From positions 1 through 6,477 of the forward strand of contig JALRCC010000240.1 of NCBI GenBank assembly GCA_023257495.1: 6,477 nt of DNA, written 5' to 3'. The notes under the pieces are model-generated. The model ran no database searches, had not been told where the DNA came from, and saw only the letters and a program-made list of their open reading frames with translations. Of the stretch, positions 5,485 through 6,477 are shown piece after piece (position 1 is the first letter of the stretch; the number at the start of each line of letters is the position of its first letter). The translations under genes were made by a program, and so were the position numbers. The stretch comes from Rugosibacter sp. (lineage in GTDB: Bacteria > Pseudomonadota > Gammaproteobacteria > Burkholderiales > Rhodocyclaceae).

Positions 5485-6390
5485 ATGAGACCCAGTCATT
5501 CCGAATTTTTGTCCTTGCGCGGGCGTCGTATGCATGTGCGTTGCTGGCAGGATGATCCGGCTGCGCCCTTGTTGGTCATGCTGCATGGCTGGGGTGATAT
5601 GTCAGCTACATGGCAGTTTGTGGTGGATAGTCTTGCCCCTGGCTGGCGTGTGCTGGCACCTGATTGGCGCGGGTTTGGGTTGTCGCAATGGAATCATGAT
5701 AGCTACTGGTTTCCTGATTATGTGGCTGATTTAGACGCCTTGCTGGCGCATTATTCGCCGAATTTACCGGTGCGTCTGGTAGCTCACAGCATGGGCGGCA
5801 ATGTGGCGTGTTTGTATGCGGGGCTGCGTCCGGATCGTGTGGCAGGGCTGGTCAATCTCGAAGGCTTGGGCTTGCCAGGCCGTTTGCCAGCGGAGGCCCC
5901 TGCGCACTATGCCAAATGGCTGCAGCATACGCGTGAGGATCAACCCAAAGGCTTTCGTTCATATCCAGACGCCAAGGCGCTGGCGGCACGCTTGCAGAAC
6001 GATAATCCGCGTTTGTCCGCTGCGCAGGCGGCGTTTCTGGCAGGCAACCTTGGGCTGGAGAAAACCACCAGCGCCGGAGGACAGGAAATTCATCTGGCGA
6101 TTGATCCCTGCCATCGCTGGCCAAATCCTGTCCCGTATAGGCTGGAAGAAGTCATGGCGATCTGGCAGCAGGTGACAGCGCCCGTGCTGTGGGTAACCGC
6201 TGCAGAATCGTACGCAATCAAGAAAGTGTTTGATCTGACTTCTGCCGACTACCGCCAGCGTGTGGCGTGTTTTCAGAATATCCGTGAAGTCATGCTGCCG
6301 GATGCCGGGCACAATATGCAACATGATCAGCCGCAAAAAGTGGCACAATGGATCGACGAATTTTTTATGCGCCAAGCGGCGACACCATGA
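5485..6390 (+). CDS. Alpha/beta-fold hydrolase
   Basis: This 301-residue serine hydrolase has no signal peptide and is probably cytoplasmic. Visible landmarks in order are the N-terminal strand pair (EFLSLRGRRMHVRCW), the oxyanion-hole motif MLHGWGD (about 32-38), the APDWRGFGLS loop (58-67), the nucleophile elbow AHSMGGN with Ser102, a probable acid at Glu241 (VLWVTAAES), and the catalytic His276 (DAGHNMQHDQP). The layout matches the SERHL/MhpC-like group, which cleaves esters or related bonds; the substrate cannot be read from sequence. The start at 5485 keeps the first beta strand, which favours it over Met16, although the ribosome binding site is weak. The gene is divergent from parE, and the PHP-domain gene starts seven bases after its stop, so the two probably share a transcript. 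Confidence 0.9.
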   Translation: MRPSHSEFLSLRGRRMHVRCWQDDPAAPLLVMLHGWGDMSATWQFVVDSLAPGWRVLAPDWRGFGLSQWNHDSYWFPDYVADLDALLAHYSPNLPVRLVAHSMGGNVACLYAGLRPDRVAGLVNLEGLGLPGRLPAEAPAHYAKWLQHTREDQPKGFRSYPDAKALAARLQNDNPRLSAAQAAFLAGNLGLEKTTSAGGQEIHLAIDPCHRWPNPVPYRLEEVMAIWQQVTAPVLWVTAAESYAIKKVFDLTSADYRQRVACFQNIREVMLPDAGHNMQHDQPQKVAQWIDEFFMRQAATP

Positions 6391-6397
6391 GCATCAG

Positions 6398-6477
6398 ATG
6401 AAACCCATTAACGCTGATTTACACTGCCATTCCACCTTGTCAGACGGCATGCTGACTCCTGCCGAGGTGGTTCGCCG
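6398..6477 (+). CDS. PHP-domain phosphoesterase, RNase AM/YciV-like (5' part)
   Basis: The first 26 codons are visible before the window ends. The peptide MKPINADLHCHSTLSDGMLT carries the first PHP metal-binding motif (DLHCHS, then SDG). It continues TPAEVV, as in the RNase AM (Rnm/YciV, formerly TrpH-like) group, whose E. coli member has DLHSHTTASDG then LTPE. That enzyme is a 5'-3' exoribonuclease that trims rRNA 5' ends and removes 3'-phosphoadenosine 5'-phosphate; its role here is inferred from the family. The ATG lies seven bases after the hydrolase stop. The ATG at 6387 in another frame reaches a stop after four codons and is not the start. The ribosome binding site is weak, which suits translational coupling. 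Confidence 0.85.
   Translation, partial: MKPINADLHCHSTLSDGMLTPAEVVR

Noticed and set aside
5335..5586. An 84-residue N-terminal extension of ParE to the ATG at 5586
   Set aside because: It overlaps the start of the divergent alpha/beta hydrolase by about 100 bases and shows no ParE-like residues; the family normally begins just before the ESSFRVLKGLEPVRERPGMY region, which fits ATG 5334.
1..6477. CRISPR array, toxin-antitoxin pair, phage or defence island, tRNA or rRNA
   Set aside because: No spaced repeat array, no tRNA-like fold or rRNA stretch, and no recognisable toxin, defence or phage protein was found. The tandem 9-mers have no spacers.

Overview
The window looks like a chromosomal segment of a Gram-negative proteobacterium of moderate GC content, most likely a betaproteobacterium. 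That placement is an inference from the ParE sequence, the neighbouring housekeeping genes and the style of the AraC-type regulator; there is no rRNA or other firm taxonomic marker.

Layout. Positions 1-78 hold the first 26 codons of a minus-strand gene, possibly of the Uma2 (DUF820) family. A 395-base AT-rich divergent intergenic region follows, with a 14-bp perfect palindrome and a three-copy 9-bp tandem repeat. Next is a plus-strand AraC-family regulator (474-1568). Positions about 1604-2501 carry a decayed IS5-family insertion sequence. Its transposase has an internal deletion that removes the first catalytic Asp region, several frameshifts and in-frame stops, and a perfect 14-bp stem-loop sits directly after its stop codon. 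Upstream on the same strand are two intact genes that look like one operon: parE (topoisomerase IV subunit B, 5334 to 3349), then 23 bases later a stand-alone flavodiiron-type metallo-beta-lactamase-fold protein (3325 to 2588) with a strong ribosome binding site. Divergent from parE across 150 bases is an alpha/beta hydrolase (5485-6390). Seven bases after it the window ends inside a PHP-domain phosphoesterase gene resembling RNase AM/YciV.

The right half (parE, hydrolase, PHP) is core-genome-like. The left half (partial minus-strand gene, AraC regulator, dead IS) looks accessory, and the IS remnant marks the junction. No CRISPR array, phage module, toxin-antitoxin pair, tRNA or rRNA was found, and I see no convincing novel multi-gene system. 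The most unusual points are the diiron MBL protein directly behind parE, where parC often lies in related bacteria, and several compact palindromes and tandem repeats in the control regions.
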